Source: Chroococcidiopsis sp. TS-821 (GTDB lineage: Bacteria; Cyanobacteriota; Cyanobacteriia; Cyanobacteriales; Chroococcidiopsidaceae). From it: a stretch of DNA of 64,000 bases. Each line of letters opens with the position of its first letter. Position 1 is the first letter of the stretch. Positions 18,965 through 28,053 of the stretch are shown in pieces. The position numbers were made by a program, and so were the translations under genes. A model generated the notes under the pieces. That model was not told where the DNA came from, ran no database searches, and was given only the letters and a program-made list of their open reading frames with translations. The stretch covers positions 1 through 64,000 of the forward strand of contig NZ_MVDI01000016.1 of the NCBI RefSeq assembly GCF_002939305.1, read 5' to 3'.

Positions 18965-19636
18965 TCAACTAAACTGTTGACTTAGCGCTACTGGATTATG
19001 TACGGTAATTTTCTTCTTGTGTATAGAAATCATGTTTTCCTGACGCAAGTCTCCGAGCAGTCGCGTGACAGTGACGCGTGTTGAACCAATGGCTTCAGCG
19101 ATCGCCTGATGCGATAGCTTCAAGTCGATTGTGATCCCGTCTGCATTGGGAACGCCAAAGTCGCGACACAAAATTAACAAAAAGCTGACTAAACGCGAAC
19201 CCATATCGCGGTGTGCTAAGGTTTCAATCATCATTTCTGTTTGCAAGATCCTTGATGATAAGCCACGCAGCATCAACATTGATAATTCGGGATTATCTTT
19301 TAACGATTGCTCGACTTGTTCTATCGGTGCTGATAACAATTCGACGGGTGTAAACGCGACAGCGTGATAAAACCGATCGGAACGGTTCCCCGTCAGCAGT
19401 GACAAAACCCCAAAAACACTGTTCTCGCGCAGTAGCGCTACCGTGATTTCCTCTCCCGCTTCATAAACGCGCGAAAGCTTCACCGCACCTTTAATAAGAA
19501 AATAAACTCGTTCTGCTGGATCGCCAGGAAAAAATATCGTTTTACCTCGTTCAAAAGTTTCCACAACTGGTGGAAATGAGCCAGCGCCCACTTGACGAAA
19601 TACAGCTGCTAACGGTCTATCTTGCGTCACGACCAT
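18965..19636 (-). CDS. ntcA: Global nitrogen regulator NtcA
   Basis: NtcA is the CRP/FNR-family activator of nitrogen assimilation in cyanobacteria; it senses 2-oxoglutarate and works with PipX. The 223-residue protein matches the family length. The cyclic-nucleotide-fold domain contains [20 protein letters not shown]. The recognition helix is in [20 protein letters not shown], essentially the known NtcA sequence. A palindromic NtcA box lies 105 bp upstream of the start, which fits the known autoregulation. DUF3084 and the YqgF-like gene follow on the same strand. Confidence 0.97.
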   Translation of the reverse strand: MVVTQDRPLAAVFRQVGAGSFPPVVETFERGKTIFFPGDPAERVYFLIKGAVKLSRVYEAGEEITVALLRENSVFGVLSLLTGNRSDRFYHAVAFTPVELLSAPIEQVEQSLKDNPELSMLMLRGLSSRILQTEMMIETLAHRDMGSRLVSFLLILCRDFGVPNADGITIDLKLSHQAIAEAIGSTRVTVTRLLGDLRQENMISIHKKKITVHNPVALSQQFS

Positions 19637-20176
19637 ATATCCTTGCCCTTACCGATGCTCGAAAGCCTACACCAATTCAACACATTCCACACGCGAGTTT
19701 GAGACTTTAAATCAATTAAGCCGACTTGCATTCGGGATTTTGTAGTCTAGTTTACATAAAATCTAAAATTACAAATTCCCTGTCTTAAATCAAGACTTTA
19801 GACTAATTTACATACAATTCGTTCAACTACTACTAGTTAGCATAACTTGTCAACCTCTTAAGTGAGAAACTAAGCTTTTACAAGGAAATGTGTGCCATTT
19901 TCTTTGTTCGTTACGGTGAATGCAAATCATCCGTGAAAGTTAGAGCTGTAAAAAAGCTCCTGAATTTTCCCACCTGTGAGAAACTAAAGTAGTTGGGAAG
20001 CTTTCTACCTCGTTCTCAATTCTGGAGGATGAAAACAAGGAGAATGTTTCTTTGAAGGGTTGAAAGGCAAATCTAAGCTTTTGAGGTTTGATATAAGCGA
20101 TGTACGCACGAGCCATCGCCCTAAAAAAGCTTCCCAGATTCCAGTATCCTCAAGAAGGTTGCATAAGTTAACTACC
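19637..20176. other. Divergent ntcA/fabI spacer
   Basis: This 540-bp spacer holds the ntcA promoter on the reverse strand and the leader of fabI on the plus strand. An 11-bp inverted repeat, TGGGAAGCTTT at 19993-20003 and AAAGCTTCCCA at 20126-20136, could fold a long stem in the fabI leader. The open frame upstream of fabI (from 20060) is not counted as coding. Confidence 0.5.
19714..19755 (-). promoter_or_regulatory. NtcA-activated promoter of ntcA
   Basis: The sequence GTAGTCTAGTTTAC at 19742-19755 is a perfect GTA-N8-TAC NtcA box. Read on the reverse strand, a -10-like TTAATT (19719-19714) begins 22 nt after the box. That is the spacing of canonical class II NtcA promoters, in which the box replaces the -35 element. 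It lies upstream of ntcA, so autoactivation is expected. Confidence 0.82.
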
Positions 20177-20953
20177 ATGCTAGATTTAACTGGAAAAAAT
20201 GCTTTAGTAACGGGCATTGCTAACAATCGCTCGATCGCCTGGGGAATTGCTCAACAACTGCACAAAGCAGGAGCCAACATTGGTGTAAGTTACCTTCCGG
20301 ATGAAAAGGGCAAGATGGAAAAAAAAGTAGCGGAACTTGTTGAACCGCTCAACCCTAGCTTATTTGTTCCCTGCGATGTCCAAAATGAGGCACAGATTCA
20401 GTCTACCTTTGCAGCAATTCAAGAAAAATGGGGCAAACTTGATATTTTGATTCATTGTCTGGCGTTTGCCAATAAAGAAGATTTAAGCGGAGAGTTTAGC
20501 AATACCTCGCGGGCTGGATTTGCCAAAGCTTTAGAAATTAGCACCTATTCGCTTATTCAGTTGAGCGCAGCTGCCAAGCCTTTGATGACAGAAGGTGGAA
20601 GTATTTTGACATTGACTTATTTAGGCGGCGATCGCGTTGTCCCCAACTACAACGTCATGGGAATTGCCAAAGCGGGATTAGAAATGAGTGTCCGCTATCT
20701 AGCATCAGAACTTGGTCCGCAAAATATTCGCGTCAATGCGATTTCTGCAGGTCCTATCCGAACGCTTGCTTCTTCAGCCGTTGGTGGTATTTTGGAGATG
20801 ATTCACCATGTCGAAGAAGTTGCACCTTTGCGGCGTACCGTGACTCAATTAGAAGTCGGTAATGCAGCCGCTTTTTTGTGTAGCGACCTCGCAAGCGGGA
20901 TCACCGGACAAATTTTGTATGTCGATGCAGGCTACGAAATTATGGGGATGTAG
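20177..20953 (+). CDS. fabI: Enoyl-ACP reductase (NADH)
   Basis: FabI catalyses the last reductive step of each fatty-acid elongation cycle. The 258-residue protein matches the family length. It has the variant nucleotide motif GIANNRSIAWGIA and the catalytic Tyr and Lys in LTYLGGDRVVPNYNVMGIAK (Tyr-x6-Lys arrangement). RVNAISAGPIRTLASS is the substrate-loop region. The open frame extends upstream to 20060, but the ATG at 20177 gives the normal amino terminus (MLDLTGKNALVTGIANN). It is followed by hisB after 91 bp. Confidence 0.95.
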   Translation: MLDLTGKNALVTGIANNRSIAWGIAQQLHKAGANIGVSYLPDEKGKMEKKVAELVEPLNPSLFVPCDVQNEAQIQSTFAAIQEKWGKLDILIHCLAFANKEDLSGEFSNTSRAGFAKALEISTYSLIQLSAAAKPLMTEGGSILTLTYLGGDRVVPNYNVMGIAKAGLEMSVRYLASELGPQNIRVNAISAGPIRTLASSAVGGILEMIHHVEEVAPLRRTVTQLEVGNAAAFLCSDLASGITGQILYVDAGYEIMGM

Positions 20954-20974
20954 TTAAATTAGCATTGTGGGGAA

Positions 20975-20991
20975 GCAGGCATCTCGCCTGC
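20975..20991. repeat. Small G+C-rich hairpin between fabI and hisB
   Basis: GCAGGC (20975-20980), loop ATCTC, GCCTGC (20986-20991). It is in a spacer, without a following T-run, so an intrinsic terminator is doubtful. Similar GCAGGCGAGATGCC-type units are dispersed in some cyanobacterial genomes; only this copy was noticed here. Confidence 0.5.
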
Positions 20992-21044
20992 CGTTCGCAA
21001 AATTGTAGCATGGTATTAGAGTTGTTCTTGTTAATTTTGACTCC

Positions 21045-21695
21045 ATGCAGTTAAGCGATCCTCCAGAGCGGGGCGACACCCTACAACAAATCTCCAACAT
21101 TGCCGTAGCGCGAACAGCTTCGATTCACCGCACTACCGGCGAAACGGATGTCCAAGTGAATTTAAATCTTGACGGTACAGGCAAGTGTACAGCAGCAACG
21201 GGCATACCGTTTCTTGACCATATGCTGCATCAAATCGCGTCACATGGTTTAATTGACTTAGATGTCCGCGCAACAGGCGATCTCGAAATTGACGATCACC
21301 ATACCAACGAGGATGTTGGTATTACTCTGGGACAAGCGCTCAACAAAGCATTAGGCGATCGCAAAGGAATAGTTCGTTTTGGTAACTTTCTCGCGCCTTT
21401 AGATGAAGCTTTGGTACAAGTGGCGCTAGACTTCTCAGGACGCCCTCATCTCAGCTACGGCTTACAAATTCCAACTCAACGCGTAGGTACGTACGACACT
21501 CAACTCGTGCGGGAGTTTTTTGTGGCGATCGTCAACCACAGTCAAATGACACTCCACATTCGCCAACTTGATGGTATCAACTCGCACCATATCATCGAAG
21601 CTACATTTAAAGCTTTTGCCAGAGCAATGCGCATGGCGCTAGAAATTGATCCCCGACGTGCAGGAACAATTCCTAGTTCAAAAGGAGTTTTATGA
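21045..21695 (+). CDS. hisB: Imidazoleglycerol-phosphate dehydratase
   Basis: HisB catalyses the sixth step of histidine biosynthesis. The 216-residue product is the monofunctional form. It has the metal-binding motifs [24 protein letters not shown] and, near the end, [16 protein letters not shown]. The ATG at 21045 gives about 20 residues before the conserved core; a start slightly downstream is possible. It lies 91 bp after fabI and is probably co-transcribed. Confidence 0.95.
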   Translation: MQLSDPPERGDTLQQISNIAVARTASIHRTTGETDVQVNLNLDGTGKCTAATGIPFLDHMLHQIASHGLIDLDVRATGDLEIDDHHTNEDVGITLGQALNKALGDRKGIVRFGNFLAPLDEALVQVALDFSGRPHLSYGLQIPTQRVGTYDTQLVREFFVAIVNHSQMTLHIRQLDGINSHHIIEATFKAFARAMRMALEIDPRRAGTIPSSKGVL

Positions 21696-21908
21696 CGCTT
21701 AGTACCCTGATTGAATCGAGTGGAAGAGTGTAATTGAGGAGCGTCTTCACTCAACACTCACCATTGAGAAATTATAACTATCTATCTCCTCTGCACCTGA
21801 AGCTTCCTCTGCTTCTTCAACTCTCTGACTCCTTCTTTGACACGGGGGTTACACATCCTAGGGTAGATGGATACTATAGTAAGCATTGATATTTATTAAG
21901 AATTATCA

Positions 21909-23351
21909 ATGTTTATTTCTCCTAGCGGTACGAGTTTGAAAAACTCCTTGACAAAAACACTGTTTTTTGGTCACGAACCCACTCCAGAGTTACTTGGCAT
22001 CTTAGTGGTTTACTTTGTGCAAGGTATTCTGGGGTTATCGCGGTTAGCGGTGAGCTTTTTCCTCAAAGACGAGTTGGGCTTGAGTCCAGCAGAGGTATCA
22101 GCACTGTTTGGGATTGTGGCGTTACCTTGGATCGTTAAACCTCTGTTTGGGTTCATCTCCGATGGTTTGCCGATTCTCGGATACCGACGACGTCCTTACC
22201 TGATCTTGTCAGGAATCTTAGGCTCGCTTTCTTGGGCGGGGTTAGCAACAATCGTCCACACTTCTGCTGCTGCCACTTTAGCACTCGCAATTGGTTCGCT
22301 GTCAGTCGCGATCGGGGATGTGATTGTTGACTCGCTTGTCGTAGAACGCGCGCGCGCCGAATCACAAGGAGAAGTCGGCTCGTTACAATCGCTGTGTTGG
22401 GGTGCTTCAGCGTTCGGTGGCTTGATCACTGCGTATTTTAGTGGATTACTCCTCGAACTCTTTTCCACGCGCACCATCTTCTGGATTACGGCTTCTTTTC
22501 CGTTGATTGTCTCCATAGTCGCGTGGTTAATTAGCGAGTCTCCTGTTAGCGAAAAACCAGATCTATCGACTATTAAGCATCAACTGGGGGAATTACGTAA
22601 GGCGATTACACAAAAAGCCATTTGGTTACCCACCGCATTTGTCTTTATTTGGCAAGCAACTCCTACGGCTGATGCCGCTTTCTTTTTCTTCACAACGAAT
22701 GAATTGGGATTTGAACCAGAGTTTTTAGGAAGAGTCCGCCTCGTTACGAGTATCGCTTCGCTTGTTGGCGTGTGGGTATTTCACCGCTTTTTGAAAAGTG
22801 TCCCGTTTCGCGTCATTTTTGGGTGGAGTACCGTACTCTCAGCGGTTCTAGGGATGAGTACGCTGCTACTTGTAACGCATACTAACCGGGCTTTGGGCAT
22901 TGATGACCATTGGTTTAGCATTGGTGACAATCTGATCCTCACGGTGATGGGGCAGATTGCATATATGCCAGTTCTAGTGTTGGCAGCACGTTTATGCCCT
23001 CCAGGCGTGGAAGCAACCTTATTTGCACTGTTAATGTCAATTTCTAATTTAGGAGGTCTGCTTTCCTATCAATTAGGCGCCTTACTTATGCATTGGATGG
23101 GGATTACGCAAACTAACTTTCAAAACCTTTGGCTACTCGTTGTCATTGCCAACGTCAGCACATTGTTACCATTACCGTTTCTCAATTGGCTACCCGCAAC
23201 TGAAATCACAACCCGGACAATTGAACCTAATGCAGAAACTGATGCTGATGCAACTTCTACCAAGCTTGGACAAGGACGATTACCAGAATTGATGTCTGAG
23301 TTAGTTCCGCAGTCACTCTTGCAACAGCCCGCCAAAGAACCCGCAGAGTAG
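21909..23351 (+). CDS. Folate/biopterin transporter (FBT family)
   Basis: The FBT family are major-facilitator-like carriers of folates and pterins; cyanobacterial members transport folate. The 480-residue protein has about twelve hydrophobic segments, beginning GILVVYFVQGILGLSRLAVS. The signature LPWIVKPLFGFISDGLPILG and YRRRPYLILSG follow. The carboxy-terminal tail (after about 430) is polar. It lies 40 bp before the apocarotenoid oxygenase gene on the same strand, possibly in one transcript, although no functional link is obvious. Confidence 0.88.
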   Translation: MFISPSGTSLKNSLTKTLFFGHEPTPELLGILVVYFVQGILGLSRLAVSFFLKDELGLSPAEVSALFGIVALPWIVKPLFGFISDGLPILGYRRRPYLILSGILGSLSWAGLATIVHTSAAATLALAIGSLSVAIGDVIVDSLVVERARAESQGEVGSLQSLCWGASAFGGLITAYFSGLLLELFSTRTIFWITASFPLIVSIVAWLISESPVSEKPDLSTIKHQLGELRKAITQKAIWLPTAFVFIWQATPTADAAFFFFTTNELGFEPEFLGRVRLVTSIASLVGVWVFHRFLKSVPFRVIFGWSTVLSAVLGMSTLLLVTHTNRALGIDDHWFSIGDNLILTVMGQIAYMPVLVLAARLCPPGVEATLFALLMSISNLGGLLSYQLGALLMHWMGITQTNFQNLWLLVVIANVSTLLPLPFLNWLPATEITTRTIEPNAETDADATSTKLGQGRLPELMSELVPQSLLQQPAKEPAE

Positions 23352-23391
23352 ATTTTAGCTTTATAGTCTTTAACCATTAGCCATTACAGCT

Positions 23392-24882
23392 ATGCAACTT
23401 CACGAACGCGCATCTACAGTACCTATCCACTCCTATCAACGCCAAGACTGGCAAGGAGGATACAAGTCGCTCAAAACTGAATACGATTACTGGATTGACG
23501 ACATTGAAGGGCAAATTCCACCAGAATTGCAGGGAACTTTGTTTCGCAATGGTCCAGGGTTATTAGATATTAACGGTATGCCAATCCACCATCCGTTCGA
23601 CGGCGATGGTATGGTTAGCGCGATCGCCTTTAAAGATGGTCGCGCGCACTTCCGTAACCGTTTTGTCCGTACTGCTGCGTTCTTAGAAGAACAAAAAGCT
23701 GGCAAAATCCTCTATCGCGGTGTTTTCGGTACGCAAAAGCCTGGTGGTTGGCTAGCAAACGCCTTCGATCTGCGCTTGAAAAATATCGCCAATACCAACG
23801 TTGTCTATTGGGGCGGTAAACTTTTAGCATTATGGGAAGCTGCCGATCCCCACCGCCTCGATCCGGCAACGCTGGACACCTTAGGTAAAGACTCACTCAA
23901 CGGTGTTTTAGCTGACGGCGAAGCTTTCGCTGCACATCCTCGTATCGATCCTCGGTGTAACCAAGATGGTGGCGCACCGTGCATGGTGAACTTCTCGATC
24001 AAGCCTGGTTTGTCTTCAACAATTACGATTTTTGAGTTAGATCCAGCGGGAAACGTAATTCGCCAACACGCGCACAATGTTCCTGGGTTCGCATTTATTC
24101 ACGACTTTGCCATTACCGAAAATTACTGCATCTTCTTCCAAAATCCGATTGCATTTAATCCGATTCCTTTTGTTTTAGGTTTGCGCGGTGCGGGAGAATG
24201 CATTAAATTCCTTCCTAACCAACCAACCCGCATTGTTATCATTCCAAGACATAAATCGCGTCACGTACAAATTCTAGAAACGCAATCTGGTTTTGTTTTT
24301 CATCACGCGAATGCATTTGAGCAAGGCGATGAAATTTTTATCGACTCGATTTGTTACGAATCTTTTCCTGAAGTTGAAGCTGGAAGTGACTTCAAACAAG
24401 TTGATTTTGATGCGCTCAAACCAGGACAGCTCTGGCGCTTTCATGTCAACTTGCAACAGCAAACCGTAGCGCGAGAATTAATTGAACCACGTTGTTGTGA
24501 ATTTCCGACGATGCATCCTGACAAAGTTGGACGTGCTTGTCGGTATTTGTATCTGGGGGCGGCGCATGCTGCGACTGGAAATGCACCTTTGCAAGCCATT
24601 CTCAAAATCGATTTAGAATCAGGGCAGCGACAATTGTGGAGTGCTGCACCGCGCGGTTTTATTAGCGAACCAGTTTTTGTCGAACGCCCTGGCGCTGAAA
24701 GTGAAGATGATGGCTGGATATTGGCGTTAGTTTATGATGCAGCGTATCATCGTTCCGATGTCGCGATCTTAGATGCACGTAATTTAGAGCAAGGTGCGAT
24801 CGCGCGTCTCCACCTCAAGCACCATATTCCTTATGGATTGCACGGCAGTTTTACGCCGGAATTATTTATATCAAATGACTAA
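23392..24882 (+). CDS. Carotenoid oxygenase, apocarotenoid-15,15'-oxygenase type
   Basis: The RPE65/carotenoid oxygenase family cleaves carotenoids or apocarotenoids using non-haem iron held by four histidines. The 496-residue protein is close in length to cyanobacterial ACO, which yields retinal. Candidate iron ligands are the His of AAHPRIDP, FAFIHDF, VFHHANAF and the last in PYGLHGSF. FRNGPGLLDI and HPFDGDGMV are other family blocks. The substrate is an inference from overall similarity. A possible terminator hairpin lies just after the stop. Confidence 0.9.
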   Translation: MQLHERASTVPIHSYQRQDWQGGYKSLKTEYDYWIDDIEGQIPPELQGTLFRNGPGLLDINGMPIHHPFDGDGMVSAIAFKDGRAHFRNRFVRTAAFLEEQKAGKILYRGVFGTQKPGGWLANAFDLRLKNIANTNVVYWGGKLLALWEAADPHRLDPATLDTLGKDSLNGVLADGEAFAAHPRIDPRCNQDGGAPCMVNFSIKPGLSSTITIFELDPAGNVIRQHAHNVPGFAFIHDFAITENYCIFFQNPIAFNPIPFVLGLRGAGECIKFLPNQPTRIVIIPRHKSRHVQILETQSGFVFHHANAFEQGDEIFIDSICYESFPEVEAGSDFKQVDFDALKPGQLWRFHVNLQQQTVARELIEPRCCEFPTMHPDKVGRACRYLYLGAAHAATGNAPLQAILKIDLESGQRQLWSAAPRGFISEPVFVERPGAESEDDGWILALVYDAAYHRSDVAILDARNLEQGAIARLHLKHHIPYGLHGSFTPELFISND

Positions 24883-25239
24883 GTAACAACCACAAAAATA
24901 GAGCTTGCGTGCTTGCCTTTAATAAGTGCGCAAGTGCTTTTATTAAAACTTATAGTTAAAACTGAGTAAAAATAATTACTTTAATTGATATAAACTAACA
25001 TCACGGCTGAGAAGCTATTTATATTTTTTCACTCACATCTAATACACATCATACATCTGCAGATAAAATAAGCTGAGGGTTACTAATACACTAGCTGCGT
25101 CATGCGCTCCAAAAATTAGTAGCCTTCTTTTTTTCAGTTTTAACGTTTAACTTGCTTTATGCCTTATTTTGCAGAAAGTAGGGTATTTACTATATCTTGA
25201 AGTAAGATGGCTCAAACAACCTAAGAAGGTGAAATCGCA
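24883..25239. other. A+T-rich spacer before the GTPase/OmpA block
   Basis: About 357 bp with no gene recognised. It contains the possible terminator above and probably the promoter for the block that begins at 25240. Confidence 0.4.
24904..24942 (+). terminator. Possible terminator after the carotenoid oxygenase gene
   Basis: CTTGCG (24904-24909) pairs with CGCAAG (24929-24934) across a 19-nt loop; a short T-run follows. The loop is long, so this is a weak call. Confidence 0.35.
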
Positions 25240-25281
25240 ATGCAACCAATGCAACTCAGTAATCAAGGATCAAATCAATGA
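25240..25281 (+). CDS. Possible 13-residue leader ORF
   Basis: A start at 25240, preceded by AAGAAGGTG, encodes MQPMQLSNQGSNQ and stops at 25279-25281, overlapping the ATG of the next small ORF as ATGA. This would allow translational coupling. It may be only a fortuitous frame, but the ribosome-binding site is good. Confidence 0.3.
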   Translation: MQPMQLSNQGSNQ

Positions 25282-25454
25282 ATACACCCGAAGAAGAACA
25301 CATTGCGTATGTAGTAGTAGAACAAATAAACACTAATCCAGCGCCGACTGTAAAAAGGATTAAATTGATGAACACGCCAGAAGAAGAACAAATTACATAT
25401 ATTGCAGTTGAACCGAATAAATCAAATACGATGCAAATACGATGCAAACAATGA
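25278..25454 (+). CDS. 58-residue protein made of a tandem duplication
   Basis: The frame encodes two near copies of one motif. MNTPEEEHIAYVVVEQ is at residues 1-16 and MNTPEEEQITYIAVEP at residues 31-46, joined by a short linker containing PTVKRIKL. The second copy even keeps the Met. No known domain is recognised. The frame overlaps the next gene by 13 bp (next ATG at 25442) and the leader ORF by 4 bp, as in a coupled operon. The repeat at DNA level (ATGAAYACNCCNGAAGAAGAA) shows the duplication directly. It could be a regulatory or scaffold peptide; function is unknown. Confidence 0.55.
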   Translation: MNTPEEEHIAYVVVEQINTNPAPTVKRIKLMNTPEEEQITYIAVEPNKSNTMQIRCKQ

Positions 25455-26152
25455 AACCACAACTAACGGCTGGAGATAGTTCTGGTAATGGAAACTTAGA
25501 AAAAGTTAGGGATATTTTATTTGGAAATCAAATTCGGGAGTTTGATAAAAAGTTTAATCGGTTAGAAGAACGTTTCCTTAAAGAATGTACGAATTTACGT
25601 AATGATACAAAAAAACGGCTAGACTCCCTAGAGGCATATATTAAACAGGAAATAGAATCTCTGACTATAGAAATTAAAACTCAGCAAACTGCTAGCGAAG
25701 AAGCATTAAAAGAGCTAAATCAAAGTACCAAAGATATTACTAAATCTCTAGAAACAGAAACTAAAAAGCGTTTAGAATCTCTAGACTCTTAAATAAAGCA
25801 AGAATTTAATACATTAACTGAGCAAATTAAAAGCGAACATGCTGAGCGAGACGAAGCAATAGAAAAAGTAACACAACATATCCAGGATACAACAAAAAAC
25901 TTAGAGAAAAGAATTGCTCAATTAGACGAGCAAACAGCACAAAAGCAACGAGAGATGCGCCAGCAAATTCTGGAACAAGCTAATAACTTTGATAATGAAA
26001 TACAAGCGAAATATGCACAAATTGTTGCTTTAATTGAAAAGGAAGTTCAGGAAGTACGCAATGAAAAAATGGATCGAGTAACTTTAGCTAATTTACTTAC
26101 ACAAATGGCTATGCAACTAAATAATGAATTTGACGTGCTCGGAAATGATTAA
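25442..26152 (+). pseudogene. Coiled-coil protein gene interrupted by one in-frame stop
   Basis: One reading frame runs from ATG 25442 to TAA 26150-26152, broken only by a TAA at 25790-25792. The first part (116 residues) and the remainder (119 codons) form a continuous heptad-rich, Glu/Lys/Gln-rich coiled coil. An internal repeat is visible: KKRLDSLEAYIKQEIESLT before, and KKRLESLDS-stop-IKQEFNTLT after. The stop therefore stands where the first copy has Tyr (TAT), pointing to a single T-to-A change. A restart is possible at ATG 25955 (65 residues). The gene is the first large one of the OmpA/GTPase block. It may be a fresh pseudogene, two split proteins, or a sequence error. Confidence 0.7.
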
Positions 26153-26263
26153 TTAAGTACGCTACTAAAGTTTAAATTATTATTAGTTTAGCCCAGAAGT
26201 TTAAGCTTTTGGGCTACCAGTGCATAACGATAAGCAGTATTTAAATTAGAAATTATGTAAGCG

Positions 26264-28051
26264 ATGACTGAATTTTCTACGCACGAACCTACCACAAATT
26301 CGTTAGACACAAATGATGATTCAGAAATAGATGCGATCGCTGAATTGCGCAAGCTGTTAATTTCTCCTGAACAAGAGAAACTCGAACAAATACAGAAACG
26401 ATTAGACGATCCGCAAATTCATGCAGAAGATATCAGCCGCGTTCTTCCAGAAGCTATTATTTTGCGATCGCTCCAAAACGACGAACAACTTACTCAAGCG
26501 TTATTACCTACTGTAGAAGAAGCAATTCAAGCTTCTGTCAAAAAAGATCTACACGTCTTAGCTAATGCTATTTTCCCTATTATTGGACCAGCAATTAGAA
26601 AATCTATTGCGACAACTTTAAGCACAATGCTCCAATCACTCAATCAAACATTGGAACATAGCTTTTCGATACAAAGTTTTAAATGGCGGTTAGAAGCCCG
26701 TCAAACAGGCAAATCCTTTGCGGAAGTAGTGCTGCTACGGACTCTCCTTTACCGCGTCGAACAAGTTTTTCTCATTCATAAAAAAACAGGCTTATTACTG
26801 CAACACGTGACTGCTGATTTAGTTGCTACTCAGGATGCAGATCTAGTATCAGCAATGCTAACAGCAATTCAAGATTTTATTCAAGATTCTTTTCCAGTGA
26901 AAGCTGGTGAAAATTTAGAAACTTTACAGTTTGGCGAGCTTACTATTTGGATCGAACAAGGTCCGCAAGCAGTATTGGCAGGTGTTATTCGTGGCAATGC
27001 ACCTGAAGAGTTGAGGTTAGTATTTCAGCAAGTAATCGAAACCATACATAGAGAATTTCAACGAGAACTCAAGATATATGAAGGTGATGATTCTTTATTT
27101 GAATCTAGCCGAAAATATTTGGAAAGTTGCTTGCAATCTCAGTATTCTGTCAAAGAAGAGAAACATTCTCCAGTTTTATGGATTCTCCTCGGTTCGCTAC
27201 TTTTTGCTACTGGTTTGTGGAGCTTTCTTTCTTGGCAAAGTAGACACCGTTGGCAAACTTATTTAACACGGCTAGAAGCACAACCTGGAATAGTTGTTAT
27301 TACAACAGGAAGGCGCCATGGTAAGTATTTTGTTTCCGGATTACGCGATCCGTTGGCGATAAATCCTCTCACTCTTTTGCAAGAATCAAATATTCAGCCC
27401 CAAACAGTCGTTAGTCAGTGGGAACCTTATCTTTCTTTTGAATCAAACTTTATATTACAAAGAGCAAAACAGGTTTTACAACCTCCAGAAACTGGAACTT
27501 TAGCAATTAATGAAAATGGCGTACTTTCAGCCACGGGTTCAGCACCACAGCAATGGATTACTGAAGCTCAAAAATTGGTACGTACTATTCCAGGAATTAC
27601 TCAATTACAAACAAAAAATTTAACTGAAACTGACTTTCAAGAATTAACACATAGCCAACAGCAGATTGAAAATCAAATTCTCCTTTTTGGAGAAAATAAC
27701 ACTGAACTTCTGCCAAGCCAAGATAACAAATTATCGATTCTCTTTAAAGAACTTCAAAATTTATCCAAATTAGCACCCTATTATCATAAGCAAATTTATC
27801 TTCAAATTATAGGGCGTACTGACGAGCAGGGTAATAATGAAAAAAACCTTGTGCTGAGTCAGGCACGAGCATATAAAGTTTTATCAATTTTAAATTCTCA
27901 GAACTATTCATCTATTAATATGAGTGCCGTAGGAATAGGAACAAAACAACCTTTATTTAATCAATATATGCAAAAAGAGCAAGCACTTAATCGCAGTGTA
28001 TCTTTCAAAGTTTTTATTACTGACGACACCACCAGCAACAAGTCTTTATAG
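26264..28051 (+). CDS. OmpA-domain membrane protein with large cytosolic region
   Basis: The 595-residue protein has a soluble amino-terminal region (1-300), one transmembrane helix (about 303-323) and a periplasmic part ending in an OmpA-like domain (about 470-590). That last domain has IIGRTDEQG and LSQARAYKVLSIL, with the Asp and Arg that bind peptidoglycan in the family. Residues about 165-265 (VFLIHKKTGLLLQHV, VLAGVIRGNAPEEL) resemble a roadblock/longin fold; this is an inference. It ends 2 bp before the small GTPase gene. Together they suggest a wall-anchored receptor for the GTPase. Confidence 0.85.
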   Translation: MTEFSTHEPTTNSLDTNDDSEIDAIAELRKLLISPEQEKLEQIQKRLDDPQIHAEDISRVLPEAIILRSLQNDEQLTQALLPTVEEAIQASVKKDLHVLANAIFPIIGPAIRKSIATTLSTMLQSLNQTLEHSFSIQSFKWRLEARQTGKSFAEVVLLRTLLYRVEQVFLIHKKTGLLLQHVTADLVATQDADLVSAMLTAIQDFIQDSFPVKAGENLETLQFGELTIWIEQGPQAVLAGVIRGNAPEELRLVFQQVIETIHREFQRELKIYEGDDSLFESSRKYLESCLQSQYSVKEEKHSPVLWILLGSLLFATGLWSFLSWQSRHRWQTYLTRLEAQPGIVVITTGRRHGKYFVSGLRDPLAINPLTLLQESNIQPQTVVSQWEPYLSFESNFILQRAKQVLQPPETGTLAINENGVLSATGSAPQQWITEAQKLVRTIPGITQLQTKNLTETDFQELTHSQQQIENQILLFGENNTELLPSQDNKLSILFKELQNLSKLAPYYHKQIYLQIIGRTDEQGNNEKNLVLSQARAYKVLSILNSQNYSSINMSAVGIGTKQPLFNQYMQKEQALNRSVSFKVFITDDTTSNKSL

Positions 28052-28053
28052 TT

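Noticed and set aside
20060-20176. Upstream extension of the fabI reading frame (39 codons)
   Set aside because: The ATG at 20177 gives the normal FabI amino terminus and length; the extension has no recognisable sequence.
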